Source: Candidatus Heimdallarchaeota archaeon LC_3 (GTDB lineage Archaea > Asgardarchaeota > Heimdallarchaeia > Hodarchaeales > LC-3). From it: 64,000 nucleotides of DNA. This document shows, one piece after another, positions 16,006 through 25,644 of the stretch. The DNA lies in the NCBI GenBank assembly GCA_001940645.1, contig MDVS01000144.1, forward strand, positions 1 through 64,000, written 5' to 3'. The notes under the pieces are model-generated. The model was given only the letters and a program-made list of their open reading frames with translations. It ran no database searches and had not been told where the DNA came from. The position numbers and the translations under genes are program-made. The first letter of the stretch is position 1, and the number at the start of each line of letters is the position of its first letter.

Positions 16006-18942
16006 TTATCCTTCTCCTGCAAATGAACTGCTTATATCCTGCCTACTAACTAGAAACGCTGGAATTAGTGCACCAAAAAATGCTAATACAAGAATAATAG
16101 AATACGAGCCTAAAATTAAATCAAGAGCAAAAATTGAAAAATATGGTGGAATCGATGGACCTAAAGTAATAAATAATCCGAACATTTCTGTTAATACAAC
16201 CCCCATAATACTTCCGATAAAGAGTCCCGAAATAAGAAGAACGAGGGATTCAAGTAGAAAAAGGATAAAAAGTTGATAAATCTTTAGTCCTAACGCACGT
16301 TCGGTGTATAATTCTTTTTTTCTCTCAATCATTTGTAACCAGGCGAACATTAACAAGATCGTTGTGGCAATTAAAATCGAAATTACTATATTAAGATTGA
16401 TTTGACCAACCTGAACTAAAAAGTCAGTACTAGATATATACGTTTGCATCCTATTGGATAACAGATCAATAGATAAACTAAAATTACCTTCTAACCAACT
16501 AGCAACCAAAGTCTGATTTATACCATCTTTAAAATTTAGATACACTCCAGATTTTTCAATATAAAAAACTGAGCTTACGAATGAAGAATTTCTAGCAGGA
16601 AACTGGTCAAAACTACTAATTCCGTAAAAGTTTTCTCCTTCATAATCCGAATATTTTTGAAAATAAAGTATTGGCCAGAATTCGAATGAGTCTTGTATTT
16701 TAAATTTAGTTGTATTAATTGGATCTGTAGAATAGAGGAATGTAAAATTATCTCTAACTTTTAAACCATGATATTCTAATGTTTTTTGTTGAATTAAGAG
16801 ATTATAAGATGATGTATTCTCTCTTAGTAGATCCATATCCTTTTCTAACCCAGCTCTAGTAATTGGGTTAATAGGAAATATCGCTGCATCTAGAAAAGTT
16901 GTAGTATTTATTAAAATAATTGAACCAGTGCTTGAACCCAAAAAATTCAATTTAACAAATGGTGATATACCATCAAAATATTCGGAATAATTTTCTTCTA
17001 AGAATTGAATTAATGTTTCATTATAGTAATTATCAAGACCAAAACTGGAATAAGAATACACAGCGTCACTACCCACACCTTCAGCTCCGAGTATGTACGC
17101 TTCCCTATTATAGTTCCAAACTATCATAGAATAGGGTATTGATAAAAAACTTATTAAAAATGTAATCAGGATTGCTATAAGCATTACCGCCCTAGTGCTT
17201 GCTTGTTTATGTCGTATAACGTTTTTAATTGAAAGAGCTATTAATCCTCCATATTTTATCCATATTTTAGTACTTATCCTAGATAATACTTCTGGAAACA
17301 TTCTACTGAAAAATAAAATTGCTCCAACTATTAATAACAATGGTGCTGGTAATCCTAATAAGATAAATGGCCCTAATTCGAACCATCTTTCAAAAATAGA
17401 CAAATATAATATTGTGAAACCTACCAATCCAACGATTAAAAAGGTGTAATCGAGGTGATGCTTATACCAATAAGGTTCACTCTGTTCTGTTACATTTGCG
17501 GTTTCTGCGATAGTCATTTTAGATAATTTAATCATTCTTGATGAATTAATTATTAATCCGAAAAATAATCCGAACCAAAAGAGCATTGTTATAAGATTTG
17601 GTAGATCAACAACTATTGAGGTAATAGAATCACTATTAAAACTTAAAAAATAGTCTGTCCGAATTATCAGTAAACTCAATGGTGCTCCTAGTAACATAGA
17701 AAATATTACACTAATGAAAACTATTAAACTGAAATCTACTAACTGCATCAAAAATATTAGTGAATCTGTTGCTCCTCTTGTCTTATAAATACCAATCTGC
17801 TGCTTTATACTCCTATGAATTAGACCAAATGAATAATTTGCCACAAATAGTGCCACTAATATAATTGGACTTGCAAATAAAAGCAATCCAAATGTCATGG
17901 ATTGAACAGCACTAATAGCCATTTCAAAAGCCCATTTGGATTCAAACTGTAAATTTAGATAATTTGTGGGAATATAGAGGTGAAGTTCAGCAATAATTGC
18001 ATCACGTGTTCGATCACTAAATTTTTCAAGTTGCTTCAAATCTGCAATTGCGGTATTTGGATTAAAATTAGCGTAATTTAATCTAATTCCACCACTCAAG
18101 TAGAAATTTCTATATAATTGTGGTGAGCCAATTTCAAGTTTAATTCTATCACTAAATTCTTTTAGATTAGGTACAAATGCAAAAACATTTCCCCATGACC
18201 TATCACTTATTAGTGTTTCAACCGTGTTGGGATAAGAAGAATAAAATAATTGATCAATTGATGCAATTGCTGAAACATTTATTTCAACTTTATTATCAGC
18301 TAAATAATGAGTAATGTTTGCTGGGTTTTCAATATCGGTTGAAATTTTGAAATCATTTCTCGACTGTAAATTTAATATCATTAAATCTAAATTTTGAGTT
18401 GGAACTATTCCTATTCCACTGTTTTCAACAAGGTCTTCTAATTCGCTTTTAATTTCATCAGAAATCTCGTATACTACTACAGAAATATTTTCAGAATTAT
18501 AAGTTTCTGGAATTAATTGCTTAAATGACGTATTTAATTCAATTCGATACGTTTCTGATTTTAAAAATAGATTAACGCTTTTTATTTTATCTTCTAGTTG
18601 AAAATGAGCAGCTTTTTCTGAAATCTTACTTTCCATCAATTGAAAAATTGTTGAAACATTAATATTTAATCCATTAAATCTTGCATCAATTATAAAATCA
18701 TATCCTCTGAGGTTATAATCTGGGAAAGGATTATTTGGGTGTGGCATATAATAATATCCGTACCTATTTCGGTTATATTGTTCAAGAACATTTTGAAAAA
18801 TGGCAGGATTATTTGTATCAGAGTAAATTATTGTTGAGGATACTATCCCTAATGCAAATATCAATCCTATACTAGAAATAATTATAGTCTTATATGAAGA
18901 GCGCAAATGTCCCCATAATATTCCTATATCAATCTTAAACAT
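16006..18942 (-). CDS. FtsX-like permease (MacB-type exporter subunit)
   Basis: 978 residues. One membrane helix lies at the N-terminus, then a large extracytoplasmic region (to about residue 350), three helices near 350-480, a further helix pair near 510-620, a second outer domain, and three helices near 860-965. This is the duplicated FtsX arrangement of archaeal and bacterial MacB/LolCE-like permeases (for example LMFAWLQMIERKKELYTERALG in the last core). With the two ATPases it should form a mechanotransmission exporter or lipid/protein release complex at the cell surface. Cargo unknown. Confidence 0.85.
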   Translation of the reverse strand: MFKIDIGILWGHLRSSYKTIIISSIGLIFALGIVSSTIIYSDTNNPAIFQNVLEQYNRNRYGYYYMPHPNNPFPDYNLRGYDFIIDARFNGLNINVSTIFQLMESKISEKAAHFQLEDKIKSVNLFLKSETYRIELNTSFKQLIPETYNSENISVVVYEISDEIKSELEDLVENSGIGIVPTQNLDLMILNLQSRNDFKISTDIENPANITHYLADNKVEINVSAIASIDQLFYSSYPNTVETLISDRSWGNVFAFVPNLKEFSDRIKLEIGSPQLYRNFYLSGGIRLNYANFNPNTAIADLKQLEKFSDRTRDAIIAELHLYIPTNYLNLQFESKWAFEMAISAVQSMTFGLLLFASPIILVALFVANYSFGLIHRSIKQQIGIYKTRGATDSLIFLMQLVDFSLIVFISVIFSMLLGAPLSLLIIRTDYFLSFNSDSITSIVVDLPNLITMLFWFGLFFGLIINSSRMIKLSKMTIAETANVTEQSEPYWYKHHLDYTFLIVGLVGFTILYLSIFERWFELGPFILLGLPAPLLLIVGAILFFSRMFPEVLSRISTKIWIKYGGLIALSIKNVIRHKQASTRAVMLIAILITFLISFLSIPYSMIVWNYNREAYILGAEGVGSDAVYSYSSFGLDNYYNETLIQFLEENYSEYFDGISPFVKLNFLGSSTGSIILINTTTFLDAAIFPINPITRAGLEKDMDLLRENTSSYNLLIQQKTLEYHGLKVRDNFTFLYSTDPINTTKFKIQDSFEFWPILYFQKYSDYEGENFYGISSFDQFPARNSSFVSSVFYIEKSGVYLNFKDGINQTLVASWLEGNFSLSIDLLSNRMQTYISSTDFLVQVGQINLNIVISILIATTILLMFAWLQMIERKKELYTERALGLKIYQLFILFLLESLVLLISGLFIGSIMGVVLTEMFGLFITLGPSIPPYFSIFALDLILGSYSIILVLAFFGALIPAFLVSRQDISSSFAGEG

Positions 18943-18994
18943 CTTAGATCAGGATATTTCCGTTTAGGTGAATATTTCTCTTTGAAAAAAATAT

Positions 18995-19019
18995 TATTCT
19001 TTTTTCCTTTAAAAGAATA
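18995..19019. promoter_or_regulatory. inverted repeat with 9-base arms, hairpin candidate
   Basis: TATTCTTTT at 18995-19003 pairs perfectly with AAAAGAATA at 19011-19019 around a 7-base loop. It lies 53-77 bases upstream of the permease start (gene reads leftwards). It could be an operator, a leader hairpin or the end of the upstream KITE-like transcript. Confidence 0.4.
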
Positions 19020-19021
19020 TC

Positions 19022-19036
19022 TTAGGAGGATCCTAA
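19022..19036. promoter_or_regulatory. palindrome TTAGGA-GGA-TCCTAA
   Basis: A 15-base element with perfect 6-base arms and a 3-base centre, two bases from the previous hairpin. It is a compact dimeric-regulator-style site about 80 bases upstream of the permease start. Confidence 0.4.
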
Positions 19037-19512
19037 AATACATTCAATGGATTTTAGGTAAATAGTTGATGAATATGTTATTGATATTTATGACACTACT
19101 GAACTGGTCAATGAAGATAATAATTGATTGATAAAAATTTAAACATCAAAATTTCAATTGCTGTAGATTTCTTCTTATTTCCTAATGTGATTCAATTCTT
19201 TTTTGAAAAATACTCCTTTTTAAGTAATAATTAGAACTATTTTTTCATTAAAGTAGCTACAAATAAATTAATACTATGAAAGAATCTGATATTAACTTGG
19301 AATGCTAAAATATGATCAAGAACATTACTAATGAAAATTCTTTAGTGTATTTGCCACTTTACTCAGTATTTGTCAAAATAAGACCTCAAACCTCTTACTA
19401 AACAACAAATAGGAAACAATATTAAATTTCAAAGACTTTGGTAAAGAAACGATTTTCACCCAAGAATTAGAAACACCCATTTTATTAAAAGAATCACGGA
19501 ATGAACATTTTC

Positions 19513-20076
19513 TTAAAACAATAAATCATGAGCTTGCAAAGCAATTTGCTCCCTAGCTTCGTCTGTAAATTCAATCAAGGTTCTTGGACCAAAAGCCAAA
19601 TATTTTCCTTCACGTTCTACATAGCCATTAGTTTGTAAGGATTGTATAAGCTTTCGAATACGATAATCTGTAAAAAATTCACGTTGAACAAGATAATTAA
19701 CTAATACAGTATATTCGATCCTTTGCCGTTCCTGTTGATCACAAAGCATAATCATAGTGCCTAAAACAGCTAATTCTTCTTCTGATAGCTCGATCGGTGC
19801 TGAATAGAGAGATTTAATTGCACGCCATACTAATCCATTATAGTGGAACTCCACGACAGTGAGACCAAGTCCTAGGATATATTCATTAAATTCATCAATC
19901 AATGATTGAAAATTCTCTTCCTCTCCTAATACTTGTCGCAAAGATGGCTCATCTAAACCAATTAGTAAATTACCTTCTGTAGATTTTCTTCTATTTGTTA
20001 AAATTGCAATAAGTTGTGAATAAACTTCTTTTCTTGGAAGAATATCTGTAACAGAATCAGATTCATCCTCTGACAT
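19513..20076 (-). CDS. KITE-like (Nse1/Nse3/ScpB-type) winged-helix protein
   Basis: 187 residues, no membrane segment. There appear to be two winged-helix units: about residues 12-95 (RKEVYSQLIAILTN, FQSLIDEFNEYILGLGL) and 98-187 (LSEEELAVLGTMIML, YRIRKLIQSLQTNGYVERE, then YLAFGPRTLIEF). Tandem winged helices with a terminal G-P-R-x-hydrophobic-x-E motif recall the eukaryotic Nse1 and Nse3/MAGE subunits of Smc5/6. The first unit has the look of ScpB. GAGGT precedes the ATG. It could also be a DNA-binding regulator of the exporter operon downstream. An Smc6-like gene lies 10 kb away, not adjacent. Confidence 0.5.
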   Translation of the reverse strand: MSEDESDSVTDILPRKEVYSQLIAILTNRRKSTEGNLLIGLDEPSLRQVLGEEENFQSLIDEFNEYILGLGLTVVEFHYNGLVWRAIKSLYSAPIELSEEELAVLGTMIMLCDQQERQRIEYTVLVNYLVQREFFTDYRIRKLIQSLQTNGYVEREGKYLAFGPRTLIEFTDEAREQIALQAHDLLF

Positions 20077-20722
20077 TTATTGACCTCGTGAATTTGTGAA
20101 TTCTTTTCATTTCGACAAAAATTTTAATTTCATTTAAGTGGTTTGAATAGGTTATACATACCATAAATTATTGATTAATCAAGAATGTTGTTATCTTGGT
20201 AAGCAAGAAGGAATATGAAAATATAAATCTAACTATTCATCTTCCTTCACCTTTTAGAAACTTTTTTTACTCTTTTTTAAGAAGATTTTTAATCCACAGT
20301 TTACAATTTCCTTTGCACCATGAATGTGAGTATTTTCTGTTCTTTTGCAACTACTCCACTTAATTATATCTGAATTTTCACTGATAAGTTAAACTATTCC
20401 TTATGAGAATCGTTGTTGTAATCTATAAGTTGTGCACCAGTACTAGTATAGACAGAATTAATAAACTGGGTAAATATTTTTGTCTAGAGATTTAGCATTG
20501 TTGATATTGCTTAACTAATGCTCTTATAGTACCTCTAGTCGATATTCGTAATCCTTTCCACATAATAGATATCTCTTAGTTTGATACTAAACTGCACCAA
20601 TGTCCCGATAAACCTCTAAGTGAATTTGGGTTATAAATGAATGAAAAGGTAATCTAATTAAGAAAATACTAATTCAAATAAAGAAAAACAATTCTAGATT
20701 AGTTATTTTAAATTATTATAAC
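20077..20722. other. intergenic region, no recognisable gene
   Basis: About 650 bases. On the minus strand near 20250-20385 one stretch of some 44 codons stays open (including HGAKEIVNCGLKIF), but it has no start codon and no family I can name. It may be an old gene remnant. No tRNA, CRISPR or transposase is visible. Confidence 0.35.
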
Positions 20723-21712
20723 TCATTTTCTCCAATAGGGGACAGTTAGGGAAGATGGACCTTTCGTTTTTCTAGCAAGAAATCTAGGCATAATACCAAC
20801 TGATTGAATGAAAATTAAGAATAACGCTAGAAGGTAGGGAATAGTTAGGAGAAAGTGGTACGATATCTCTGTACCCGCACCTATTAGGTTAGCTGATAGA
20901 GAAAACCCTATACCAAAAATTAAACTACCTACAATGGCCCTGTAAGGACTCCAACGAGCGAAAATAACAACAATGATAGCAATCCAACCACGTCCTGCAG
21001 TAATACTACTATCATAAAGTCCTATGAATCCCAATGTAATAGATGCACCAGCAAAACCAGCCATTATTCCCCCTAAGATAACACTTAGATGTCTAACTCG
21101 GTTAACGTTAATACCAGCGGCATCACACGCCTCTGGATTTTCTCCAACCCCTCTAACAGTGAGACCCCAGGTGGTTTTATATAGGATTGCTCCGAAAATG
21201 ACAGCGAGGAAGAAGGAAAGATAGACAAATGCATTATGCTGAAAGAAAATCTCTCCAATGACTGGAATATCGCTTAGAATCGGGATATCGATTGCCTGAA
21301 GGGGTTTAACTGTTGGAACTGCTGTTGAATACGCTAAGGGGTTTTCGATCGTCTTTTTTCTGATGTTTTCGATCACCACACTATTCATAAAGTTCGCTAT
21401 TCCATTTGCTAAAAAGAAAATTAGTAGTCCGCTTATCAATTGATTAACTCTCATTTTAACGGATGCAAAGCTATGAATCATTGCAATTAAAGCACCCGCA
21501 CAAAGAGCTGCTATTGTTCCTAGCAAGTAATCCCCTGTTTCAAATGTCACCCACAAAGCGATGAAGGCAGTGAGAGTCATTATACCCTCGATTCCTAAGT
21601 TGATGACACCTGCACGCTCATCATAAACTTCTCCAATGGAAGCGAAGAGAATCGGAGTCGCCAGTACTACACCTCCCGCAATGATCGTTGTTAAAAGTTG
21701 AATTTCTATCAT
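20723..21712 (-). CDS. BMP-type ABC importer permease (NupQ/YufQ-like)
   Basis: 329 residues from ATG 21712, multi-spanning, of the nucleoside/simple-sugar importer permease family. EVYDERAGVINLGIEGIMTLTAF near the start and VRGVGENPEACDAAGINVNRVRHL (coupling loop) identify it. The frame opens earlier at 21736, but ATG at 21712 has GAGGAA upstream and overlaps the previous stop as ATGA, showing translational coupling. With the preceding permease it forms the membrane channel. Substrates of this family are purine nucleosides, nucleobases and related ureides. Confidence 0.88.
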   Translation of the reverse strand: MIEIQLLTTIIAGGVVLATPILFASIGEVYDERAGVINLGIEGIMTLTAFIALWVTFETGDYLLGTIAALCAGALIAMIHSFASVKMRVNQLISGLLIFFLANGIANFMNSVVIENIRKKTIENPLAYSTAVPTVKPLQAIDIPILSDIPVIGEIFFQHNAFVYLSFFLAVIFGAILYKTTWGLTVRGVGENPEACDAAGINVNRVRHLSVILGGIMAGFAGASITLGFIGLYDSSITAGRGWIAIIVVIFARWSPYRAIVGSLIFGIGFSLSANLIGAGTEISYHFLLTIPYLLALFLIFIQSVGIMPRFLARKTKGPSSLTVPYWRK

Positions 21713-22737
21713 GTTAATTTCCTCACAGTAATCCATTTTTGAACTATCAGGACAGAAAGCACTAATACTGCCTGTAGAATTATAATCATGTCAACAGGAA
21801 CTCCAACACTCCTCTGCATAGATTCTCCTCCTATTTGTAGGACTGCAAAAAAGAAGGAACTGAAGATTATACCAATAGGATGAAAATTTCCTAAAGCTGC
21901 TACAGCTATTCCTTGAAAACCAAAACCAGGAGAAAAACCCGCAGTTAAAAAATGATGAATTCCAAATACCTCCATCATCCCTGCTAATCCAGCTATTCCT
22001 CCACTTAGTAGTCCTGCTGCAATCACACTCTGAGTTACGTTGATACCACCATGTTTGGCAGCCCTTGGATTTTGTCCAACAGCTCTAATTCTATATCCAA
22101 GTGTTGTTTTAAAGAGAATAATATAGACAAGAAATGCTAATAGAATTACTAAGAATAATCCTACGTGAAGCCTCAGAACGGGATCTGGAAATATTTCAGG
22201 GAACCAAGTTGACTCTGGAAGGTTAGATGTTACTGGATTATTTGACCCTTCTTTTTTGAGTGGCCCAGAAGTGAGCCAAGCGATTATTAATATCGCAATG
22301 AAGTTCATGACAACCGTTGGAAATATCTCGTTGATTTCCAATTTGATCTTCATGAATAGTGGGAGTGCCAGCCATAATACACCTCCCATGAAACCTGCTG
22401 TCATTATAATTGGTATTGAGACGATACCAAATATTCCGCCTAACTGAGCACCTACCAAATATGCCATAAGTGCACCAATGTAAAGCTGCCCCTCGATCCC
22501 TATATTCAGAAATCTTGCTTTGAGGGCAATTGAGAAGGCCAGTGATGTCAGTAGTAGTGGAATGAATCGAATTAACGTTTCACTAGCTCTGAGGGGAGTA
22601 CCAAAAGCACCGTCAGGTATTGATGCTAAACTGGCAATCGGATCATACCCTAACAGTAGAAGAACGACAGAGAAGACAAAAAATGCAACTAGCAATCCAA
22701 TAGGATAAGATAAGTAATTTTCATATTTCTTATTCAT
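21709..22737 (-). CDS. BMP-type ABC importer permease (NupP/YufP-like)
   Basis: 342 residues, multi-spanning. Family markers are LARFLNIGIEGQLYIGAL-like sequence (here KARFLNIGIEGQLYIG) and the coupling loop RAVGQNPRAAKHGGINV, with GFSPGFGFQGIAVAALG further on. It is the upstream partner of the permease ending at 20723. The two genes overlap by 4 bases. Transcribed leftwards behind the AllG-like gene. Confidence 0.9.
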   Translation of the reverse strand: MNKKYENYLSYPIGLLVAFFVFSVVLLLLGYDPIASLASIPDGAFGTPLRASETLIRFIPLLLTSLAFSIALKARFLNIGIEGQLYIGALMAYLVGAQLGGIFGIVSIPIIMTAGFMGGVLWLALPLFMKIKLEINEIFPTVVMNFIAILIIAWLTSGPLKKEGSNNPVTSNLPESTWFPEIFPDPVLRLHVGLFLVILLAFLVYIILFKTTLGYRIRAVGQNPRAAKHGGINVTQSVIAAGLLSGGIAGLAGMMEVFGIHHFLTAGFSPGFGFQGIAVAALGNFHPIGIIFSSFFFAVLQIGGESMQRSVGVPVDMIIILQAVLVLSVLIVQKWITVRKLT

Positions 22738-22768
22738 TAAGAATCATCGACATCTTATGATCGTTTTA

Positions 22769-24085
22769 TTATCCATATTTCTCAACAAATTCAATCAAAG
22801 CTCCCTTAAAACATTCCATTGGAGCATCAGCCCTACCACCTCCTATCATAGGGTGGCCACCCTCCTTATGAGCCATACCAGTATTGACAATAGGAAGAAT
22901 TCCTGTTTCAACTACTTTTCTTATGTCAATCCCAACAGGAATGCCTACGAAGTCAAGATACGGGATCTGAAATAACGGATCCTCGGTTTGGGAGATTTCT
23001 TTCATCTGTTTAGTATGGTCAATAGCGTCTTTGAAATTCCTTCCAATGAATCTTGCGTGTCCAGGTGCTGCTGGTGCTGCAGTTGCACCAAATCCTCTTG
23101 CTTCTGAGATGGCGCTATCTCCAAGGTCTAATGTAGAGTCTTCCGGTCGATATCCAGGAAAGGTGAACCCAATTATCTTTCCCGCAGGTCCGGTGAACCA
23201 TTTGCTTCCAAGTCCGCTAACTTGAATACCAAATTCTACTCCATTCCTAGCCATTGCTGTAACTATTGTACTGTGCTTGATGTCCTTAGCCGGGTCCATC
23301 ATTGCCTTGCAGGATGCCATCATGAGGTTTCCTCCGTACCAACGTCCTTGATGGGAGTTGAAGTACTCTCCAACCTGAGCAAGGACATCTTTTGGGAAAT
23401 CTGTCTTTACGATATATGGTAATAGACCACTCGCAAAGACATTTCTACAGGCATCTAATTTACCATGAAGCTCATCTCCCATCTGTATACCTGTGGCAAG
23501 TATCTCCTTTAAGTTTATTCCCCCTGCTTCATTGATAGTTGCCTTCAATACAGGTGCAAGTATATTTCGTACAAAATCAAGCTCATCAGTTGTCTCGTAC
23601 TTATTACCGAAAGCTGTCAAACTTGTTTGTTGAAGACAGTGAGAAGTGTTATCATGAACCTTATTTTTAACCACAAGAACAGGCAGAGAGGCTGATGTAG
23701 CGCCGCACATTCCACTAACAGAATCGTGGTTGTGATTAGGTTCGATTATGACCTCTCGAGTTTCAGCAAGTCTTTCAGCTTTTTCAGTTGTGTCAGCTAA
23801 ACCCTCATACCTTATCAAATTTGTAATTGCATACTTTTGCGTTCGACACATTCTCTCCCACTCAATCGGTGGACCTGCATGTGTGAACATATCACTTTTG
23901 AAACCCGGGACAACTTTACCAGCATAATCAATGTCAACGAGGTTACATTCAGCTGATAATATCCTTTTTACTGCTTCTTTATTTGCTTCTTCAATTTGAG
24001 ATCCCATAGAACCTGTCATGATCAAATCACCTTTGTTCTGTCGATAATTTTTTTCTAGAGTTATATTATATACCTTATCTCTCAT
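22769..24085 (-). CDS. allG: DUF1116 / AllG-like subunit of oxamate carbamoyltransferase
   Basis: 438 residues of the YlbE/DUF1116 family. Recognised by the N-terminal EEANKEAVKRILSAE, HAGPPIEWERMC, HNHDSVSGMCGATSASLPV, and the C-terminal GMAHKEGGHPMIGGG. E. coli AllG (formerly YlbE) acts with AllF and AllH to transfer a carbamoyl group between oxamate and phosphate in anaerobic allantoin use. All three are in this window. The frame opens at 24085; an ATG inside at 24025 (MTGSMGSQ) is a possible shorter start. It is divergent from the binding-protein gene across 159 bases. Confidence 0.85.
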   Translation of the reverse strand: MRDKVYNITLEKNYRQNKGDLIMTGSMGSQIEEANKEAVKRILSAECNLVDIDYAGKVVPGFKSDMFTHAGPPIEWERMCRTQKYAITNLIRYEGLADTTEKAERLAETREVIIEPNHNHDSVSGMCGATSASLPVLVVKNKVHDNTSHCLQQTSLTAFGNKYETTDELDFVRNILAPVLKATINEAGGINLKEILATGIQMGDELHGKLDACRNVFASGLLPYIVKTDFPKDVLAQVGEYFNSHQGRWYGGNLMMASCKAMMDPAKDIKHSTIVTAMARNGVEFGIQVSGLGSKWFTGPAGKIIGFTFPGYRPEDSTLDLGDSAISEARGFGATAAPAAPGHARFIGRNFKDAIDHTKQMKEISQTEDPLFQIPYLDFVGIPVGIDIRKVVETGILPIVNTGMAHKEGGHPMIGGGRADAPMECFKGALIEFVEKYG

Positions 24086-24186
24086 GCTATAAGCAACAAA
24101 CTTTATAACAATAAATAAGAGTTTTATACTGTTGAAATACGTTCACCTACATTGGATCACGAATGAAATTAGTTTTACCTACTTTT

Positions 24187-24204
24187 ATTTGTAATAGTAC
24201 AAAT
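24187..24204. promoter_or_regulatory. inverted repeat ATTTGTA-N4-TACAAAT in the divergent promoter region
   Basis: Perfect 7-base arms with a 4-base centre, 41 bases before the binding-protein start codon and about 100 before the divergent allG-like start. The position suits an operator controlling both directions. No regulator gene is present in the cluster. Confidence 0.4.
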
Positions 24205-24244
24205 CCAAGGGATAGAAAGTGTTTTCAAAGTATTTTGAATAAAT

Positions 24245-25465
24245 ATGAAGGATAGATCAAATATGAAAATGAAATGGTGTTACGCCATATTGATATCAAT
24301 GCTCGTTATGACGGTTCCTGGTTCTTCCAGTGCAATAGTAAATAACGAAGGCCCATCTGGTGAGTCATCTCTCAAGATAATTTCTCCTGAGCAAACATTC
24401 AAGGCTGCCCTCATGGTGGGTGGTGATGAGACTGACCTAGGATTCTCTTATTTAGCAATACAAGGTATGAACCTTCTGAGAGATAAGTATGGTTGGGAAA
24501 TAAGCATATCTCGCAAGGTACAGTTTCCCGATCAGTCTCGAATAGCTAGTGAACTAGCTAGTGAAAATGATGTGGTTTTCGCGGTTGGAGGTCAATTTAT
24601 AGAAACATTGATATTTCCCCCTGTTGCTAATAATTTTAATGACACTTTCTTTGTACAGATACCTGGTATAGAGGTGAATGAATACTTCAATCCTATACCA
24701 CATAATGTAGTAGGTCTTGATCCATCGTTTCAGACAATAGGACACTACCTAGCTGGAGTACTTGCAGGGCAGATGACTACGACCAATAGGTTGGGTGTAA
24801 TTTTTGGAGAGTGGTTTCCCTACCTATCAATGGAGTTCTATGCTTTTAAAGCCGGTGTTGAAAGTGTTAATGATGACGCTTTGGTATTTACTAGAGTAGC
24901 TGGGAGTTGGGGTGATGCCTCACTTGGTAAACAGATTACACAAGCTCTTATAAACCAAAAAAATGTTGATATCATTGTCCAAGTAGCTGATACGACAGGA
25001 AGAGGAGTAATCGCTGCTGTTCAGGAAAACAATATTTCAGTAATCGGAACGGTCGGCGATCAAGCTACTTTAGCCCCTGATGTCACAATGACTAGCATTG
25101 GAATGGACACACCTCTATTAATGGAGATAGTTGCTCAGCGAATCGAAAACGGAACAGCAAAATCTGTTCTGGGTGGAACATCTTGGGATTTACCTATCGG
25201 TAACTTCCTATATCCATACCATGAGTATGATGATATAATCCCTCAAGCAGTGAAAGATAGCGTTGATCAAGCTAAAGCGGATATTGAGAGCGGTTTGATC
25301 GTGGTTCCCCGTACTGTCACAGATGATCCCCCAGCAGATCCTGATCCAACAAATTTAACTACTAAGGACACAAATACAGGTATACCAGGATTCCAATTTT
25401 TAGACATCATGGCGTTAACAACAGTGATCGGAATTTTTATTGTTATGCGACGACGCAGAAAATGA
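24245..25465 (+). CDS. BMP-family substrate-binding lipoprotein/surface protein
   Basis: 406 residues. A signal sequence lies near residues 9-30 (WCYAILISMLVMTVPGSSSA). The BMP (PnrA/TmpC-like) binding domain follows (FKAALMVGGDETDLGFSYLA, then FAVGGQFIETLIF, VGLDPSFQTIGHYLAGVLAGQM, and VGDQATLAPDVTMTSIGMD). The end is a low-complexity Asp/Pro/Thr stretch, then IPGF, a hydrophobic helix and RRRRK, an archaeal surface anchoring or sorting tail of the PGF type. It should deliver a nucleoside-like or ureide ligand to the two permeases. ATG at 24263 is an alternative start. Confidence 0.88.
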   Translation: MKDRSNMKMKWCYAILISMLVMTVPGSSSAIVNNEGPSGESSLKIISPEQTFKAALMVGGDETDLGFSYLAIQGMNLLRDKYGWEISISRKVQFPDQSRIASELASENDVVFAVGGQFIETLIFPPVANNFNDTFFVQIPGIEVNEYFNPIPHNVVGLDPSFQTIGHYLAGVLAGQMTTTNRLGVIFGEWFPYLSMEFYAFKAGVESVNDDALVFTRVAGSWGDASLGKQITQALINQKNVDIIVQVADTTGRGVIAAVQENNISVIGTVGDQATLAPDVTMTSIGMDTPLLMEIVAQRIENGTAKSVLGGTSWDLPIGNFLYPYHEYDDIIPQAVKDSVDQAKADIESGLIVVPRTVTDDPPADPDPTNLTTKDTNTGIPGFQFLDIMALTTVIGIFIVMRRRRK

Positions 25466-25644
25466 TGGACTATCTACTTAGTTTTCCCCATCTTTTTTAA
25501 GAATCAAATGATTCCTAAATAAATATGGGAAATTTTTTATTCAATCTTGATTAGATGAGAGTACATGGCACAGACAATGACTCAGTTAAAGGCTGTTGTT
25601 TCGAGATTTTGGGGCAGCATAAAGTTATAGGTTACAGGGATTAC

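Larger units (their letters stand above)
18943..19512. other. intergenic region with two inverted repeats upstream of the permease gene
   Basis: No convincing gene. Two dyad elements stand at 18995-19019 and 19022-19036. The remaining 470 bases hold only short frames in all directions. One plus-strand stretch (about 19405-19555) stays open but resembles nothing I know and runs antisense into the KITE-like gene. Confidence 0.4.

Noticed and set aside
19300..19555. Plus-strand open stretch upstream of and into the KITE-like gene
   Set aside because: It runs antisense into a better-supported gene, has no ribosome site, and its translation resembles no family.
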